This document shows, piece after piece, positions 11,274 through 21,575 of a stretch of DNA of 64,000 bases (positions within the stretch are counted from its first letter, which is position 1; each line of letters begins with the position of its first letter). The stretch comes from Pictodentalium vernedei. Its lineage: Eukaryota; Mollusca; Scaphopoda; Dentaliida; Dentaliidae. The translations under genes and the position numbers were made by a program. The stretch covers positions 457,636,681 through 457,700,680 of the forward strand of contig CM062296.1 of NCBI GenBank assembly GCA_031216915.1, written 5' to 3'. The notes under the pieces were generated by a model. The model made no database searches, was not told the DNA's origin, and saw only the letters and a list, made by a program, of their open reading frames with translations.

Positions 11274-12424
11274 CAGGCACCAGCCGTGAGGGCGACTAGG
11301 GCGATTATGTCGCCCTTCTAAGCCCAAAGTCGCCTAGAAAAATAGTCGGGGCGATTACAAGTCGTCCTCTAAAAATTGGCCAAAATGAGGAAAGGCTGAA
11401 CTGAGTGATGTGAGGTTTACATGAAAACGATTATTTTCAAAAATCGAATGTGCTCGAGTGTGATAAATGGGCATTTTAATTTGTCAAATAAACGTCCATT
11501 TATTTGAAATCACACGACAATGAATTGTCCATTGTCGCTTTCGGCGGATTTTTTTTATTTCTATTTTGTTGCGTTTCAGTCGGAGCTTCAAGTGTCGAAA
11601 CGAAAATAGGTGACTTTCGCGGCTCAACAAAATAACCCAGTTTGAAAGTAGGTTACTTTGCTTAGGATGCCGGAAATGTATACACAACGGACGTATTTTA
11701 TAACACAGTATTTTCATTTCGTTTTGCTGACGACTGTTAACTGTTGGGCTGTCTATTCCCAGAAAAACACAAATGGAATTGAAACACATGAAAAAAAGTT
11801 TAGTGATGACAAGAAAAGCTTTGTACAGGACACAAATGTGCATGTGGACGATCTTAAAAAAGGGTCCTCCTAAACACCGGAATGACAGGAAATGACGTGG
11901 AATGACACCGGAATGCCATAAAAACGATGCAGAATGACATTTCTTTTACAAAATACTCGACCCCAGAATATATTTTGTTTATTAACTAACAAAGTACCTC
12001 CCAAGCAACCTTCTTACATCTGGTCCTTTCACACTTTCAGACTTAGGAAATTATTAGCTTAGTAGACTTTGGTGAAAGACAACCAGAGGAGGGTGCTGGA
12101 GGATTGGCACGAAGAAGAGGGGAGGGGTCATGAAGGAGAGGGTAGCAGTGAGGGGGATTTTCAGTCAATAATTACTTTGTGATTTTTTAACCTGGCACAG
12201 ATGCATCACAGACAACTGGACCTGGATTATTTGGACGTTAATGGAGGACCACAAATTGAAACTATGAAGGGGTGGGGGGGGGGGGGGGGGGGGTGGTGGT
12301 ACATGAATATTCTTAATTTTCCCCACTTGCCTATGAAGTCTCCCTACATGACTCTGCAGTCTTTCTATTTTTTCTGGAGGGAGACTTGAAGTCTCCCTAA
12401 AAGTGCCCCCTAGGCTGGTCCCTG
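11274..12424. mobile_element. hAT-like non-autonomous DNA transposon, 1,151 bp
   Basis: Terminal inverted repeats CAGGCACCAGCC (left) and CAGGGACCAGCC (right, reversed), 11 of 12 matching, with weaker similarity further in. It is flanked by an exact 8-bp duplication, CCCCTGGG, the hallmark length of hAT. Internally: a direct GGGCGA-rich start (11290-11360), the phrase GCCGGAATGACA-like repeats at 11875-11940, and a G tract at 12281-12293. No transposase frame is present; open frames at 11484-11873 overlap on opposite strands and resemble nothing I know. Confidence 0.85.
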
Positions 12425-12432
12425 CCCCTGGG
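12425..12432. repeat. target-site duplication, right (CCCCTGGG)
   Basis: Identical to 11266-11273; it continues directly into the last bases of E1 (GCCTCTTG). Confidence 0.85.
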
Positions 12433-12440
12433 GCCTCTTG

Positions 12441-12575
12441 TTTGACTTAGAATTCGGCTGTATTTTATGTTTCCGACCAATAACTCCAGTTTGGATTATT
12501 TCAACGATAGTTGGTACAATTCAAAATGGCTAACAGGCATTTGTTAATATTGAGGAACACACTCAGAACAGGGGC
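12441..12575 (+). repeat. P-type repeat, right arm after E1
   Basis: Resumes with GACTTAGAATTCGG and runs through CCGACCAATAACTCCAGTTT and GGCTAACAGGCAT, as in the uninterrupted copy near 59055-59160. Confidence 0.65.
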
Positions 12576-13339
12576 AAGTATACATCAGTACAAAATGTGA
12601 CTTTCTTTTGTAAACACAAATCATGGGACACACCAAGATATGGAGTGACAAATACCAGATATTCAGTGATACTTTCATTCAATGATAAGAAAATTTGAAA
12701 AAAATACCTTATATCACCCTAACTAACAAGCGGACTTATGTTTTTAAATAAACTTTTTTGCAGGCAGCCATTCTACTTGTCCAACACATTTTTTATGGAT
12801 AGTTGAACAACTTCATTTTAATGGTCAATGGGGACCAGATAGTAAAATCTGATGGAACAAAAATTATAGAGAAATTATACCTTGATATCTGTCATTGTTC
12901 TGGATAGACATATGGAAACCCCTTTTGTTTATACAACATCAGAAGACAGTTTACCTTTTTATGAGTGTGGGGCTGGGTGGGGTTTCTTTTCTCATTTTTG
13001 ATCAACTTATAATTCTTCATTTTTAAATTTTATTTTGCATGCATTGTTCAGCTGTTAATGGACATTTTGGTGATCTTACTTAATCTTTCTGAAAAAATAT
13101 CCTCTTTAACTAACAAGCATTTGGGGAGCAACTAATACGCAATTAGTTTGTCAAATATTTATTGGTTGTATAATAAGTGAATTGGTACAAGAGAAAATAT
13201 GCAATTGGCAGGTAATTCCATTGAGAAATGTTATGAACTAATATACTTATCTATTATTGAGGTGTGTATATTGATTTTACAATGTTGCAGAATGAGCTTT
13301 ACTTTATAAACTGGAAGTGTGTGTTTATGACTTCTGAAA
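12576..13339. other. intron 1 sequence, no feature recognised
   Basis: AT-rich sequence between repeats; no gene or repeat partner identified. Confidence 0.4.
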
Positions 13340-13514
13340 AATTGTAAAATTCACACAGTTTCCCCATGGAAATCTCCAGAAGAGAAGCATTTCCTGTTTT
13401 CTGTGGTAGACACATATTGCTTCAGAGGTATAATGGGACCAATTTCTATTTGCAAATAAGGAGATTTTAATATTTATACAGGCCTGCTAAAATTTGAAAT
13501 GTGTATATCCGAAA
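13340..13514 (+). repeat. S repeat, copy 1, left part (host of foldback element)
   Basis: Matches 15845-16020: GAAGCATTTCCT, GTGGTAGACACATA, GCTTCAGAGGTATAAT, GCAAATAAGGAGATTTTAAT, ACAGGCCTGC. It is interrupted at 13514/13515 and resumes at 15696 with CCTGCCATAATATTATGG. Confidence 0.75.
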
Positions 13515-15695
13515 ACCGGTGTAACAGGGTATCTTCCCCCCCTGTGTATCTTCCCCCCCGGGGGGGAAGATACACTAGTGTATCTTCCCCTCCACCCTGG
13601 GTATCTTCCCCCCCACCTGTGAGTAAAAAAAACAACAAAATATTTAAAGTTATAAAGCATTATTATACAAAGGAAAGTCAAGTGGAGTGGTGCTATGGCG
13701 GCCTGGGAAGATTCATGGGACTGGGTATCTACCTGTTCATAAGACTTACAGGCCTGTGCATCTTCCCCCCCCCCACCCCACCTTAGCCTTTCATAAAGTG
13801 CTCCCCATGATGTTCATTTTGTTAGACCTTGTTCAGATATTATGGACCTTTCCCTGAAAGGCATGGACTGTTGTTATAATTTCAAAATAATAACAATGAT
13901 AGGTGAATATGTGGGTGGGGGGGAAGATACACAGACCTGTGTATCTTCCCCCCCCCCCCTCTCTTAGCCTTCCATAAAGTGCTTCCCACGATGTTCATTT
14001 TGATAAACACTTTTCTGATAACATAATCATTTCACTGAAAGACGTGCAATGTTATTATAATTTCTAAATAACAATGATGAGTGAATATGTTATGGGTGGG
14101 GGAAGATACACAGGCCTGTGCATCTTCCCCCCCCCCCCCAACCCCTTAGCCTTCCATAAAGTGCTCCCCATGATGTTCATTTTGTTAGACCTTGTTCAGA
14201 TATTATGGACCTTTCCCTGAAAGGCATGGAATGTTATTATAATTTCAAAATAATAACAATGATAGGTGAATATGTGGGTGGGGGGGAAGATACACAGACC
14301 TGTGTATCTTCCCCCCCCCCCCTCTCTTAGCCTTCCATAAAGTGCTTCCCACGATGTTCATTTTGATAAACACTTTTCTGATAACATAATCATTTCACTG
14401 AAAGACGTGCAATGTTATTATAATTTCTAAATAACAATGATGAGTGAATATGTTATGGGTGGGGGAAGATACACAGACCTGTGCATCTTCCCCCCACCCC
14501 ACCTTAGCCTGCCATAAAGTGCTCCCCATGATGTTCATTTTGTTAGACCTTGTTCAGATATTATGGACCTTTCCCTGAAAGGCATGGAATGTTATTATAA
14601 TTTCAAAATAATAACAATGATAGGTGAATATGTGGGTGGGGGGGAAGATACACAGACCTGTGTATCTTCCCCCCCCCCCCCCTCCCCCCTCTCTTAGCCT
14701 TCCATAAAGTACTTCCCACGATGTTTATTTTGATAAACACTTTTCTGACAACATAAACATTTCACTGAAAGACGTGCAATGTTATTATAATTTCTAAATA
14801 ACAATGATGAGTGAATATGTTGTGGGTGGGGGGAAGATACACAGGCCTGTGCATCTTCCCCCCCCCCCACCCCCCTTAGCCTTCCATAAAGTGCTCCTCA
14901 TGATGTTCATTTTGTTAGACCTTGTTCAGATATTATGGACCTTTCCCTGAAAGGCATGGAATGTTATTATAATTTCAAAATAATAACAATGATAGGTGAA
15001 TATGTGGGTGGGGGGGAAGATACACAGACCTGTGTATCTTCCCCACCCCCCTCCTTTAGCCTTCCTTGAAGTGCTCCCCACGATGTTCATTTTGATAAAC
15101 ACTTTTCTGATAACATAAACCTTTCACTGAAAGGCGTGCAATGTTATTATAATTTCTAAATAACAAAAAAGATGAGGGAATATGTTATTATAATTTCAAA
15201 ATAATAACATTGAGAGGTGAATATGTGGGTGGGTGGGGGAAGATACACAGACCTGTGCATCTTCCCCCCCCCCCACACTCTTAGCCTTCCATAAAGGTCC
15301 TGATGATGTTCATTTTGTTAGATCTTGTTCTGATATTATAATTTCAAAATGTGTACATATTTTTTGCTTGTCAAAAAGCCAATAAAGATCGGAATTGAAA
15401 AATATTTTTTGTCTGAGTGAATTTTTTTCATGAAAAAACCTGTCAAACCTGGAATGTCAGAAAAAATAATAATATGGTACTCAAATCTAGGGATCCCCTC
15501 CACACCATGAATAGTCATGCCTGATGTTATCAATGTTAAAAAAAATATTGGGGGGGGGGGGGAGATACCCAGGGTGGGGGGGAAGATACACTAGTGTATC
15601 TTCCCCTGCGGGGGGGGGGGGGGGGAAGATGCACTAGTGTATCTTCCCCCGGAGGGGAAGATACACAGGGGGGGAAGATACCGTGGGACACCGGT
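13515..15695. mobile_element. foldback element built of periodic GGGGAAGATACAC hairpins
   Basis: The ends are inverted: left ACCGGTGTAACAGGGTATC (13515-13533), right reversed ACCGGTGTCCCACGGTATC (15677-15695). Each is followed by the same order of TATCTTCCCC blocks and by the perfect palindrome GGGGAAGATACACTAGTGTA... with ACTAGT at its centre (13561-13590; 15585-15607 and 15627-15649). Between the arms lies an array whose monomers each contain a further hairpin. It is inserted in S-repeat copy 1; the unfilled copy lies at about 16010-16032. No protein frame. I know of no named family with this motif; it is either a foldback DNA element or a satellite-bearing MITE. Confidence 0.75.
13755..15300. 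repeat. hairpin satellite, monomer about 181 bp in dimers of about 363 bp
   Basis: The block GGGGGAAGATACACAG..CTGTGTATCTTCCCCC (or GCATCTTCC) recurs near 13760, 13945, 14120, 14305, 14487, 14665, 14850, 15035 and 15255. Two monomer types alternate: type 1 has TTGTTAGACCTTGTTCAGAT and AATAATAACAATGATAGG; type 2 has TTGATAAACACTTTTCTGAT and AAATAACAATGATGAG. This is a higher-order repeat of two monomers, four times over. Confidence 0.9.
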
Positions 15696-16079
15696 CCTGC
15701 CATAATATTATGGCGTAATTCATTTCATTCCCTTTTGGCTGTTTTTTAACTTATTAACTCGATGAAGTCAAGGTAAGTTATTGTCATGGCACAGGTAGAG
15801 GTCTGTGCGTCTGTACGTCTGTCCACAATTCATTCTCCAGAAGTGAAGCATTTCCTCTTTCCTGTGGTAGACACATACTGCTTCAGAGGTATAATCGAAC
15901 CAATTTATCTACCGGACAGGGTGAGCTAATGAATTGTAAAAGAGTGAGATTTCTGTATGCAAATAAGGAGATTTTAATATTTATACAGGCCTGCCAAAAT
16001 TCGAAATGTGCATAACCTGAAAACAGGCCCTGCAATAATATTATGGTATAACTCATTTCATCCCCCGTAGGCTGTTTTT
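15696..16079 (+). repeat. S repeat: end of copy 1 and whole copy 2 (empty site)
   Basis: 15696-15750 completes copy 1 (ATAATATTATGGCGTAATTC, GGCTGTTTTTTAAC). 15757-15840 resembles the start of F-family elements (GATGAAGTCAAGGTAAG..TATTGTCATGG). 15845-16079 is copy 2, uninterrupted by the foldback element and ending at the T run where E4 begins. Confidence 0.65.
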
Positions 16080-16293
16080 AGCTCACTGAAGGGAGCTTAA
16101 CTTATCATTTGCCGTCCGCTGTCGTCCGTCATGAACTTTACATTATTGACTTCTCCTCACAAACTACTTGACCAAATTGAACCAAATTTGGTGTGCATGT
16201 TCCTTATCATAGCTCAATTCAAGTTTGTTCAAATAAACTTGCCGCGCCCACAGGGAGCTCCACAAGGGGCATAAATCTGATAACACCCATAAT
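16080..16293 (+). mobile_element. E-family element E4, left part (split by DIRS-A)
   Basis: Head AGCTCACTGAAGGGAGCT after a T run, then CCAAATTGAACCAAATTTGG and CAATTCAAGTTTGTTC as in other E elements. It resumes after DIRS-A at 21922 with E-type 167-bp units (CAGATCCACCAGTCAGAATC...GGGCTCTCTATTGGAGCCC). Confidence 0.6.
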
Positions 16294-16315
16294 TTCTTAT
16301 CAATCTACCTCAGTT

Positions 16316-16535
16316 GTTTACTACCGGCTTGCACTACAGTGGAAGAACCTAACTCGGATAAAATACTCTCTATTTTAATCTTTCCCAAGATTTGGGAAAG
16401 AAAAGTGGTGTAAAAACACCACGAAAAATAAGCCAAAACTGGGTCGAGCGCCCAGTATGGGACGCTTTTCCATAGTACAAATCCACGACTACCGTAAAAC
16501 AGTGCGCAGTGCGTCAATTAGTCATTCTTTTGATT
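16316..16535 (+). repeat. DIRS-A left inverted terminal repeat
   Basis: Runs from GTTTACTACCGG to CATTCTTTTGATT. It contains two short hairpins: TTTCCCAAGATTTGGGAAA (16381-16399) and GTGGTGTAAAAACACCAC (16405-16422). Compared with the right repeat it lacks a short GATGGCGC-like insert near 16448 and carries an extra GCGCAGT near 16505. Confidence 0.9.
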
Positions 16536-17415
16536 ATCCGCACTCATGGTGGATGTGTGCCATCTTTGCTCAGTAACAGTGATATTTTAACTCGTCGATA
16601 ATGGTTTCCCTGTGACTGGATTTATGGATCTGAAGATTGTATAATAATAGGACTGTGTTTTATATATTCTCGTTTATATTTTCAACCACATTCTCATTGT
16701 ATATTATTTACTATTCCGTTTTCGCGAATGTTTTGTTTTTGACATCACGCGATTCGACAATGAATTTTTCGGTTGATGAATTATTGTTTTGGAGGTAGGT
16801 GTCAATCTAGGACTGTCTGGACAGGATTTCTTTACTCTGTTGAGGGCTGAATTTCTGTTTTTTCGGTCCCTGTCGACCGTCTGGGTTGTCATGTACCCAC
16901 CGTTTTTTTTCTGCCACCTTCTCTCGTAGTTGAGGGTGTTCTTCTACTTTCTGTTTCTGTTCAGTTCACCTTTTTCTTCTACTGCTCTCACCTCTGTTAT
17001 TTCCAATTTGGTTCCTTTAGGGCAATTCCTTTTGCCCTCGCCTTGGTGCGTTCTCGTGGCCGTTTTTTCCGCACCCGCAGGTGGTGTGGAACACTGTCGT
17101 TTCGGGAGCCTCCCGACTCGACCACGTCTGGTGTGAGTTTACCCCCTCCGTGGGGGATGTGCAGCTCCTCCCGCCCCCGTGGGGGGGGGGGGGGGGGGGG
17201 ACACTGTTGTTTCGGACCCTCTACTGTGGTCTCTGCGCCGTCGAGCACCACAGTTGTCATTGGATTCGGATGTTCTTAGTGGGACACTATGAACTCCGTG
17301 GCGTTTCCGTCCACTCATTCTGGCCACACGACCAGTTTTGGGGGAGCAACGTCTTTTGTGCAGCCTGGACCTTCTGCCCTGCAGAGGTCCGCGGTGCCTC
17401 TCATGATTTCCCGCT
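16536..17415 (+). other. DIRS-A leader
   Basis: Pyrimidine-rich sequence between the left repeat and gag, with a 20-base G tract at 17181-17200. Overlapping small frames on both strands (16930-17537) have no matching counterpart in DIRS-B and are not called. Confidence 0.5.
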
Positions 17416-18555
17416 ATGTTGATCCTCGTGGTGTGTCTGGTTAAGAGGGTCAGAGGTGAAGCCACTTTGCCAGTTCGTTCCCCTGTCGAACCGGCCAGTA
17501 TGGGCAGTGAGCTTAGGGAGGCCCTCTCCTTACTCACTCAGGTTCTGTCAAAGAGCCTTCCCGTTGCTTCCAGCGAGGCAGCGAGTGGTTTCCAGGTGCC
17601 CCCTATGGCGCTGCCTCCCGGGATTGGAAACAGACCGCTTTCTGATCCCCCTGGTGTTCCGACACCATGGGAGGCATCGGCTGGTTTGCCCACGATGGGC
17701 TATGTGTCTTCCGACTCAGGGGAACAGTCAGACATGCTTGATGTCGAGAGCCAGCAATCTTCGGTTTTGGGGGCAGCTCTTGATTTCGTGTTTGGGTTCC
17801 TTCTGGATCTCAAACCATCTAACCAGTGTCAGCCAGGCCGCGATCATCGATCGCGCGCCAACAGCCTATGGAGCAACCCGGTTCTGGGCGTCTTCGACCG
17901 TGCCAGTCGGTACAGTTGGTTGAAGCATTTTCAGCCTTTGACTCTGGCTAAGTTCCAAGGCTATGAAGGCTCCGTTCTTCACCAGGGTTGACACCTTTTT
18001 GCCTCCGGCGTGTTATCATTCCTACGGTTCCGCCAATCCGTCTGTCTACCAGACTTTGACAGTTTTGGATCAGGACTCCAATTCCCTCAAGCTTTACAAG
18101 TCCAAGTCTGCCGTCATTCCGATGATGACTCTGGAGTCCACATTGGGCTTATCGAGAGAGATGCTTGGTATGCTTTCTCTCTCCGATCACGTCGTCTCAG
18201 CTTTAGCTGCTTATCTGCCTCCAGATAAGTTTGACAGGTACAGGCTCCTTTGCGTGTGTTGTCCAAGGCACTCGTGCATCTTACTCACATGCATGCCTGT
18301 AACACGGCTAATCTGGAATTAGTTCGAAGGAACTCTCTGCTGGACACAGGCCGATCCCTTCCTGAGGAGCAGTGCGCTACTCTTCGATCTGCTTCTTTGG
18401 CAGGTCCGCAACTTTTCCATGGTTCTGTGTTGAAGGTCCGGGATGACGTACTATGTCATTCCAAAGATCAGCTGCTGTTTCTTCATCTTGATCAGCCTTC
18501 TAGGGTAGGCAGGGTCCGTTCCAAGCCTAACAAGTACCCTCTGCTTCCTCTGTGA
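17416..18555 (+). pseudogene. DIRS-A gag-like region, frameshifted
   Basis: Coding similarity runs in three consecutive pieces: frame of 17416 (to about 17830), frame of 17963 (to about 18250) and frame of 18250 (to 18555). The first piece contains a helical segment, REALSLLTQVLSKSL, then a Pro-rich and acidic stretch (SDSGEQSDMLDVESQ), the place and style of the DIRS gag N-terminus; the DIRS-B product has a similar helix, MDLLSQIAQLIAASQQ, and acidic run. The later pieces (DQDSNSLKLYKSKSAVIPM) look like capsid-region sequence. At least two frameshifts separate them. Function as gag is assigned by position and partial resemblance. Confidence 0.6.
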
Positions 18556-18661
18556 AGCAAAGGGGCTGATCCTTCTGCCACCGCTTCTACTTCTTACTCA
18601 AGGGGTAAGGGTAAGCGTCGGCAGTCTTGAGGGAAGTACCAGGATCCTTCATTCAGTAGAG

Positions 18662-19558
18662 GTGGTGTTTTCTCCTCTCATGAGCCTCGTCGGGGTTCGA
18701 TATGAAGGTCCTCACCTCGACTCGTCCCAGGTTGGAGGAAGGATAGCAGAGTTCGCACACCGTTGGGCCACCATCACATCCGATCCTTGGGTGTTAGATG
18801 TTGTTCGGTCCGGGCTGCGAATATCCTTCCTAAGGCACCCCACTCTGTCCAGGGTGCCTCTTCCAACCACAGTTCCTTCAGACATTTTACGTCGGGATCT
18901 TTTGTCCATGGAGATAGACAATCTCCTGACGAAGGGGGCGATTGAGGTCATCAAGAACATTAGATCAGTGGGTTTCTATTCCCGCCTGTTCTTGTTGCCG
19001 AAGAAGGACGGCCGACTCCGACCGGTTATCTATCTGAGTTTCCTGAACCAGTCTATCATTGCTCCCAAGTTCAGCATGGAGACTTTCAAGTCGGTCCTCC
19101 GTTCAATTCACCAGGGAGATTTCGCTTCCAGCTTCGACCTGCGAGACGCTTACTTTCACGCTCTGATTCATTGGGCGTTACGGAAGTATCTCAGGTTCAT
19201 TTTTCTGGGGCAAGTTGACCAGTTCAAGGCCATGCCTTTCGGCCTCAACCTGGCTCCTTGGACCTTCACCAGACTGATGTCGCATGTGTTAGCTTTCCAT
19301 CGCACACAGTCCAGGGTGACTTCTTCAGCATATCTGGACGATATCCTCCAAGGGCATTCCAATGCTGCCTTACTGGAGTCAGATGTCGCCACTCTGTTGA
19401 GCTTGCTCATGTCGCTAGGTTTCAGAGTCAACGAGGAGAAGTCGGACCTGGTCCCTTCTCAGTCGTTTTATCATCTGGGGATGGCTTTCCACACACAATT
19501 CAATTTGGTGGCGGTTCCCCAGGTCAAGGCTGTGATTCTCTCAGGTTTTTTGCTCTGA
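18662..19558 (+). pseudogene. DIRS-A reverse transcriptase domain
   Basis: A 298-codon open stretch with the RT core in order: LLPKKDGRLRPVI (111-123), FDLRDAYFH (158-166, first catalytic Asp), MPFGLNLAPWTF (191-202) and YLDDIL (224-229, catalytic Asp pair, bases 19331-19342). The thumb side has GFRVNEEKSDLVPSQSFYHLG (253-273; shown with its usual DIRS spacing). The core active site is intact. The usual Asp in the VIDLS position is Tyr here (VIYLS, 123-127). A frameshift near 19520 ends this frame; the reading continues one frame over. The upstream Met at 18662 is only the first in frame; the true start is unclear. Confidence 0.85.
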
Positions 19559-20415
19559 CTCTGTCCCAGTCCACATCCGCGACGGCTCGGAGTATTCTCC
19601 AGCTAATCGGTCTCTGCTGTTCGGTGACGGATCTCATTCCTCTAGGTCGGCTGCGTGTCTGACTTGTCCAACACTTTCTGCTCAGTCGTTGGAGGCTGAA
19701 TGTAGATTTTCTGGATCTGGTGCTTCAGTTTCCAGAATATCTTTATCCTCACCTCCTCTGGGCAGATGTCCAGTGGCTTTCCCAGGGTGTTCCATTGGAC
19801 TTACCCACGTCCGATCGTGTTCTGACGGCAGATGCCAGCGATCTCGGATGGGGTGCGACGTTGGTTCCTCTAGGTCTTTCCATTCATGGGATGTGGGACC
19901 AGGACCATGCAGCTCTACACATCAACCAGAAGGAGCTTCTTGCTCTTCTTCTGAGTTTCAGGCAGTGGATCCCTCACCTGTCGAATCGCCAGGTCCTTCA
20001 GTTGTCCGACCATTCGACGGTGGCTGCTTACATTCGGAACCAGGGCAGCACGCACTCTGTTCCAATGTACGAATTGGCTCGGGATCTTTTACTGCTCGCT
20101 CGGGATGTCCACGCCGGGGTGGCTGTTCATCACATTCCCGGTCGTCTGAACGTCCTAGCCGACTCCCTGTTCCATCGGGGCAGGGTCATTTCCACCAGGT
20201 GGATGCTCCACATGGCGGTTTCCATCGATCTCTTGCGACTCGTTGGAACCATCCGGTGGACACTTTCGGGTCCGCGTGTCCAGATGCTCTGGCTTTCGTC
20301 GTGGATGCTCTGGCCCTCCTTTGGGATGGTCTTGTCGGCTACGCCTTCCTACCAGTTGCGATTCTGCCTCAGGTTCTTGCCCAGATATGAACCTGCAGTC
20401 GTCCAATCCTTTTGA
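19559..20415 (+). pseudogene. DIRS-A RT end, RNase H and downstream domain, frameshifted
   Basis: After the frameshift the frame of 19258-19662 carries the RT end (LIGLCCSVTDLIPLGRLRV). The frame starting 19720 has an RNase H fold with all four acidic residues: TADAS (Asp38), QKELLAL (Glu72), LSDHSTVAAYI (Asp97) and IPGRLNVLADSL (Asp148). From about 20240 similarity moves to another frame (FVVDALALLWDGLVGYAFLP, to 20390), the conserved DIRS segment following RNase H. At least three frame breaks occur between 19520 and 20300. Confidence 0.8.
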
Positions 20416-20436
20416 TCACACCCGTCGCCTCGGTGG

Positions 20437-21437
20437 GTGTGGATCAATCTGCTCCGCTCTCTGTTAGCAGCGGTTCCGGCATGTCTCCCTCCACCTCGCG
20501 ACTTTCTTTTCCAAAGTCGCCCGAGGAGGTTTCACATTGACCCGACTTCATTGTGCCTTCGCACATGTCTTTTATCGGGTCCCGTCTCCTCCGTAGTGGT
20601 TTTTCGAGACACGCAGTGGAGTTGCTTTTCTTCTTCAAGGAGGCACTCACTCCACTGGTTTAGCCTCTGTGGCTAAGTGGAAGGTTCTTCTGTCGATGGT
20701 GTGCGATCACTCTGTTGCTTCTGTCACTCCTTCGATCACACCGCTTGCGGAGTTTCTGGTATATGTTTGTTTCTGGGGGGTCTCCAGCAATGGGTACATG
20801 TCCATGCTTCGGAGACATTTTTTTTTTCATATGAGATACCGCATTGTTTCGACACTCATCCTTGCCTCTCCAAGCTTGTTCAGCTCTTTTCCTTGAAAAG
20901 GCCTAGGACTTTGCAGTTTACTCCAAGATGGTCACTTTCTTGGGCGCTGCTCTGCTTGGGGGTGGGGGGCATTCGCACCTTTATCCTGGATGAATATGCG
21001 TTTTCTCACATGCCAGATCTCTCCTGCATCCATTTCTTGATGGATTTGTCTTGCTATTCGTGCAGCTTCCGCATGTTTTTTCTGCTACGAGGTGCTTGCA
21101 TTGTCTTCCTCTTTTAATAACTCTGTCATGTTGTCGGATGACTGATGTTATACTGGCAGCCTTCTGGAGAAATGCTACATTCTCCTTTTATCTGCGACAG
21201 TTGCAGGAGCTGACAGAGAACCTTGGGGCCCTCTTTCTTTGGCTCAGGCTGTTGTCTATCCCAGCCTTTCAGCTTTTTTCAGGGTCAGTTCCAGCTTTGT
21301 GCTGTTACTGCCCTTTCTGTCTGTGTGTTGCACTTCACCATATGCCTCATCTTTCATTGTCTTTTCTAATGTTTGTGATGCTATGGTTTGATAGGCCTAG
21401 GGATCTCTTCCTCTATCCACGGTTCCAGTGCTATTGA
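20437..21437 (+). pseudogene. DIRS-A tyrosine recombinase, frameshifted and internally deleted
   Basis: The N-terminal SAM-like part is spread over three frames (LASVAKWKVLLSMVCDHSV.., TPLAEFLVYV.., LSKLVQLFSLKRPRTLQF). The first catalytic box is only a shadow (FSATRCLHCLP near 21075, where DIRS-B has ASARRVSELHTL). Almost at once the sequence reaches the C-terminal end, VILAAFWRN..FSFYLRQ, with the candidate nucleophile Tyr at 21189-21191. The block that should hold the catalytic His and second Arg is therefore missing, roughly 100 codons by comparison with the family. Confidence 0.7.
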
Positions 21438-21490
21438 GTTATGTGTGGGTTGGTTATGTGATTCCCTCCAGCCTTTTGTCTATTCAACCT

Positions 21491-21575
21491 GTAGTAAACA
21501 ATTGAGGTAGGTTGATAAGAAGAATAAATTTTATAGTAAATTTCCTTTCTTATTATACCTACCGAAATTGTTTAC
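21491..21575. promoter_or_regulatory. DIRS-A internal complementary region
   Basis: 21491-21521 is the reverse complement of the left end 16294-16324 (29 of 31 bases by eye). 21526-21575 is the exact reverse complement of the right end 21872-21921 (50 of 50). In DIRS1-type elements this region templates completion of the ends during formation of the circular intermediate. It is intact although the protein genes are not. Confidence 0.92.

Larger units (their letters stand above)
7131..12440 (+). mobile_element. E-family element E1 (hairpin-headed, array-bearing), nested
   Basis: The 5' end is a hairpin, AGCTCACCTGACTGA / AGTCAGGGTGAGCT (7131-7160), and the 3' end the palindrome AGGCCCCCTGGGGCCT followed by CTTG|TTT. 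A head of about 0.7 kb (7131-7860) is shared with E2, E3 and E5. Then come traces of the usual 167-bp units (to about 8130), an AT-rich array (8160-11035) and the tail. The insertion split a P-type repeat at a T run (CTATTTTT | TTTGACTTAG) with no obvious target duplication. Without the inner hAT-like insertion E1 is about 4.15 kb. No coding capacity was found. Family name is mine; a Helentron/HINE relationship is inferred from hairpin ends, T/T site and arrays. Confidence 0.75.

Noticed and set aside
11484-11873. Transposase of the hAT-like element
   Set aside because: The two frames lie on opposite strands over the same bases, are about 70-120 codons long and show no hAT dimerisation or zinc-finger residues.
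16930-17537. Overlapping frames on both strands in the DIRS-A leader
   Set aside because: GC-rich leader with few stops; mutual overlap, no gag similarity before 17416.
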